64,000 nt of DNA from Ensifer adhaerens. Its GTDB lineage: Bacteria; Pseudomonadota; Alphaproteobacteria; Rhizobiales; Rhizobiaceae. How positions within the stretch are numbered: the first letter of the stretch is position 1; each line of letters begins with the position of its first letter. The stretch is from NCBI RefSeq assembly GCF_020035535.1, contig NZ_CP083351.1, positions 62,001 through 126,000 of the forward strand, given 5' to 3'. Shown here piece after piece: positions 61,449-64,000 of the stretch. The notes beneath the pieces are model-generated. The model searched no databases. It was not told the origin of the DNA and saw nothing but the letters and a program-made list of their open reading frames with translations. The position numbers and the translations under genes are program-made.

Positions 61449-63488
61449 ATGGAGCGCAAGCTGGTCACCATCGTTTGCGCCGACGTGGCAGGATACTCGC
61501 GCCTGATAGGGCTCGACGAGGAAGGCACGATTGCGCGGCTGCGGAGCCACCAGGGCGCATTGATCAATCCGAAAATTGCTCAGCATGCAGGGCGAATCGT
61601 CAAGACGATGGGCGACGGGCTGCTGGTTGAGTTCGGCAGTCCCGTCGAGGCCGTCCGTTGTGCCGTCGAGGTTCAGGTTGCCATTGCCACGCGCGAGGCC
61701 ACGATCTCTGAGGATTGCCGTATTCGATTCCGGATTGGCATCAACCTGGGCGATGTGATCGCCGAAGACGATGATGTCCTGGGCGACGGCGTCAACATCG
61801 CCGCGCGGCTGCAACTCCTGGCTGACGTCGGCGGAATTTGCGTGTCGCGCTCCGTACGTGATCAGGTTCGCGACCGCCTGCCGGTGGAATTCGAAGACAT
61901 GGGGGAGCAAAGCGTTCGGAACATCGCCCGCCCCATCCAATGCTATCGGGTCTGTTTTGATGGGGCCGCGCCAAGGCCGCCCAAGCGCAAGATTCGAAAG
62001 CGTTGGCTGATTGTCGGTCTGGCCACGGTTGGGCTGAGCTGCCTTGCCGCCGGCGTCGTCTGGCTTTCGACAGGGATCCATGTCTTGGAAGGTGGCAAGG
62101 GTCCGACAACGGTCGCGGCATCGATCCCTGAGAGCGTGAAAACCGACGTCGAGAAGGAAACTGCGCGGCTGTCGATCGTCGTTCTGCCCTTCCGCAACCT
62201 CAGCAATGAACCCGACCAGGATTACTTTGCCGATAGCCTGACCGACGACATCACGACGGACCTGTCGCGGATTGCCGGCAGCTTCGTCATCTCGCGCAAC
62301 ACCGCCTTCACCTTCAAGGGGACATCCAATGACGAACGGACAGTCGCCAATGCTCTGAGCGTCCGCTACCTCCTTGAGGGCAGCGTCCGGCGGACGGGCG
62401 ATCAAGTCCGCGTCAACGCCCGGCTGATTGACGGCAGCACCGGCGGACAGTTGTGGAGCGAACGGTTCGAGCACGACATGCGCGACATCGCGGCTTTTCA
62501 GGACGAGGTGACCGGACGGATCGTCAACGCGCTCAGCCTCGAACTCGTCGCCACTGAGGCGCATAGGGCGCAACTTGCCCATCCGAACGATCCCGACGCG
62601 GTCGATCTGACGATGCGCGGCTGGTGGCTTCTGCGCCAGCCGGCCGATCGACAGCGGATGCTTGACGCGCGCCAGTTGTTCGAGCGCGCTCTGGAAAGGG
62701 ACCCCCAATTCGTCCCGGGTCTACTGGGACTGGCGACGACCCACGCGGACATGGTCTTTCTGACCTGGAGCGAAGATCGCGACACGGACCTGGAGCGGGC
62801 CGACGCCGCACTGGCGCAAGTTTTCTCGGTCTCTCCCCAGAACGCCGTCGCGTCCTATGTCAGAGCCCATGTGTTCTTCGGTCGAGGGCAGCTTCAGGAC
62901 GCGATCGATGCCTGCGAGACGAGTCTGGCGCTCGACCACAACTATGCGTCAGCCTATGGTTTCCTTGCTGCAATGGTCAGGCTGGACGGCCATCCGGAGC
63001 GTAGCGTCAAGCTTCTTCAGCGGGCCATGCTGCTCAGCCCGCGCGATCCCGAGATGTGGACATGGCTGCAATATCTCGGGCGCGCCCAGTCGGACCTCGG
63101 CCAGGCGGAAGACGCGATTGCGAACTTCCGGAGGGCGATCGCCATTAATCCGACGGCCCCAGCCTACCAATGGACCCTGTTGTCCACGGCCTACGCGCGC
63201 GCCAAGCGCCCGACGGAGGCCCGAGAGGCGATGGACACGTTCCTGCGTCTGTCTCCGCACCTGATGGACGGCAGGTCGGGCGAGGTCATGAGGGCGATGC
63301 AGCTCCAGATACAACTGGCCGTCAGAGGATACTACCTTGGCGTAATTGATGGGGACATTGGAAAACAGACCCGAAAGGCTTTGGCATGGTTTCAACGGGA
63401 TCAAGGGATCGCGGCCTCCGAGCAGGCGGATGATGAGACACTTCGTCGCCTAGGGCTGTCGCAAACTGCTTCAGGCAGAGTTCACTAG
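61449..63488 (+). CDS. Class III cyclase with TM, TPR and peptidoglycan-binding domains
   Basis: A 679-aa protein. Residues 1-160: class III cyclase (VTIVCADVAGYSRLIGLDEE, KTMGDGLLVEFGSP, RFRIGINLGDVIAEDDDVLG, DGVNIAARL). Residues 186-206: one TM helix (WLIVGLATVGLSCLAAGVVW). Residues 240-370: the SIVVLPFRNLSNEP domain. Residues 400-610: four or five TPRs (RQLFERALERDPQFVPGLLG, RAMLLSPRDPEMWTWLQYLG). The last 50 residues (LQIQLAVRGYYLGVIDGDIG, KQTRKALAWFQRDQ) match a peptidoglycan-binding-like domain, unusual for this family. Start ATG 61449 (MERKLVTIV). Confidence 0.9.
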   Translation: MERKLVTIVCADVAGYSRLIGLDEEGTIARLRSHQGALINPKIAQHAGRIVKTMGDGLLVEFGSPVEAVRCAVEVQVAIATREATISEDCRIRFRIGINLGDVIAEDDDVLGDGVNIAARLQLLADVGGICVSRSVRDQVRDRLPVEFEDMGEQSVRNIARPIQCYRVCFDGAAPRPPKRKIRKRWLIVGLATVGLSCLAAGVVWLSTGIHVLEGGKGPTTVAASIPESVKTDVEKETARLSIVVLPFRNLSNEPDQDYFADSLTDDITTDLSRIAGSFVISRNTAFTFKGTSNDERTVANALSVRYLLEGSVRRTGDQVRVNARLIDGSTGGQLWSERFEHDMRDIAAFQDEVTGRIVNALSLELVATEAHRAQLAHPNDPDAVDLTMRGWWLLRQPADRQRMLDARQLFERALERDPQFVPGLLGLATTHADMVFLTWSEDRDTDLERADAALAQVFSVSPQNAVASYVRAHVFFGRGQLQDAIDACETSLALDHNYASAYGFLAAMVRLDGHPERSVKLLQRAMLLSPRDPEMWTWLQYLGRAQSDLGQAEDAIANFRRAIAINPTAPAYQWTLLSTAYARAKRPTEAREAMDTFLRLSPHLMDGRSGEVMRAMQLQIQLAVRGYYLGVIDGDIGKQTRKALAWFQRDQGIAASEQADDETLRRLGLSQTASGRVH

Positions 63489-63859
63489 CCCGGATCCTTT
63501 GTTTCCCATCGACAACCGTCATTATGTTACCCTAGGTGACCAGCGCCAGGTTCTGCTGCGAGTACAATCGTCGAAATCCAAGTGCGATGAGACCGCCCAA
63601 GCGAATTTGATCATGGCGCTCCATGAAGAAAGGACGCGGCTAATGGAATTTGGCTGGTTCGCCGGACCATACCGACAAAGGCGTGGTGAGCGAAAACCAG
63701 AGACCTTAGCCTTCCCGGGTTTGATACGATCGCCTCGTGATGGCCGGTGCAACATTGCTTGACCTAGATGAAGAACCGCTCGATCATTCACGCCTCGACC
63801 CACCTCAAAATGGTAGGGTCGCTTGTTGATTTGGCAGACTACGCTCCTGGAGCAAGGCG
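63489..63859. other. Intergenic region before nthA
   Basis: No gene supported; contains a short A-rich promoter-like stretch near 63790-63830 that could serve the nitrile hydratase gene. Confidence 0.4.
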
Positions 63860-64000
63860 ATGACAAGCTTCGATTCGCGACGCATTTCCAGTATTCATCA
63901 CGACCTGCATCAGCACTTGCCCTCCGAGCCCATGCTGAGAACCAAAGCACTCGAAAGCCTTCTGGTGGAAAAGCGGCTGATCGATCCCGCTGCTATGGAC
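63860..64000 (+). CDS. nthA: Nitrile hydratase alpha subunit (N-terminal 47 codons; continues past window)
   Basis: ATG 63860 with GGAG upstream. The sequence ([35 protein letters not shown]) is the diagnostic N-terminus of nitrile hydratase alpha subunits, [28 protein letters not shown]. The enzyme hydrates nitriles to amides with a low-spin Fe or Co centre. The metal motif (CxLCSC) lies beyond the window, as would the beta subunit. Related thiocyanate hydrolase gamma subunits share this N-terminus, so the substrate class stays open. Confidence 0.85.
   Translation, partial: MTSFDSRRISSIHHDLHQHLPSEPMLRTKALESLLVEKRLIDPAAMD

Overview
The window reads as an accessory replicon (plasmid or megaplasmid) of a Rhizobiaceae-type alphaproteobacterium, most likely Sinorhizobium/Ensifer or a close relative. 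Pointers are a Ti-type TraA relaxase with divergent mobilization genes and an oriT, SyrB-like small regulators, DUF982, DUF6894 and DUF6766 proteins, TPR-type class III adenylate cyclases, a bgsBA-like beta-glucan operon, and an ABC importer/hydantoinase catabolic operon. GC-rich coding frames alternate with decayed, AT-shifted gaps and many gene fragments, as expected for a mosaic replicon.

Layout. 0-7 kb: the start of a class III cyclase cut by the left edge, a homocysteine S-methyltransferase, two SyrB-like proteins and unknown small or secreted proteins. 7-16 kb: a stress-type cluster (Ser/Gly-rich and Gly/Gln-repeat proteins, DUF982, a thioredoxin-reductase-like enzyme, DUF72, DUF6766, DUF6894) with one excellent GGAAC-N17-CGTT (EcfG/general stress) promoter, mixed with fragments of catalase, Nramp, PhnA-like and isochorismatase genes. 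16-23 kb: HEPN-like, XRE, cold-shock, WGR and ProQ/FinO genes, a frameshifted ArdC antirestriction gene, and two paralogous MNT-HEPN proteins, one of which has lost its nucleotidyltransferase signature. 23-29 kb: a mobilization block with a frameshifted TraG/VirD4 coupling protein, a small mobilization protein, an oriT whose core resembles the RSF1010 nic region, and a TraA relaxase-helicase.

31-43.5 kb is the best-organised region: a divergent FadR-type GntR regulator, then RidA, a polar amino-acid-type ABC importer (ATPase, two permeases, binding protein), hydantoinase/oxoprolinase A and B, an aminotransferase, a KdgD-type 5-dehydro-4-deoxyglucarate dehydratase and an aldehyde dehydrogenase. 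Together they suggest import of a cyclic lactam or ureide, ATP-driven ring opening, transamination to a keto-deoxy acid, and conversion through 2,5-dioxopentanoate to 2-oxoglutarate. I know of no described pathway with exactly this gene set; the substrate is an inference.

43.7-52.4 kb: a large TIR-like/P-loop ATPase protein (candidate defence or sensing STAND-like protein), an IS110 transposase, a roughly 430-bp IS30 derivative with an internally deleted transposase, a divergent SDR/AraC pair and a Phd/PemK-like toxin-antitoxin pair with a palindromic operator. 52.7-64 kb: bgsBA-like beta-glucan synthesis genes, a TadG-like protein, a cyclase remnant, two divergent cysteine-rich secreted paralogs, a degenerate tRNA, a ParD/ParE-type toxin-antitoxin pair, an HU fragment, an intact cyclase-TPR-peptidoglycan-binding protein, and the first 47 codons of nitrile hydratase alpha. 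A recurrent motif with a GCATAATGTATCG core occurs at least five times, always in the same orientation, between the modules of the right half.
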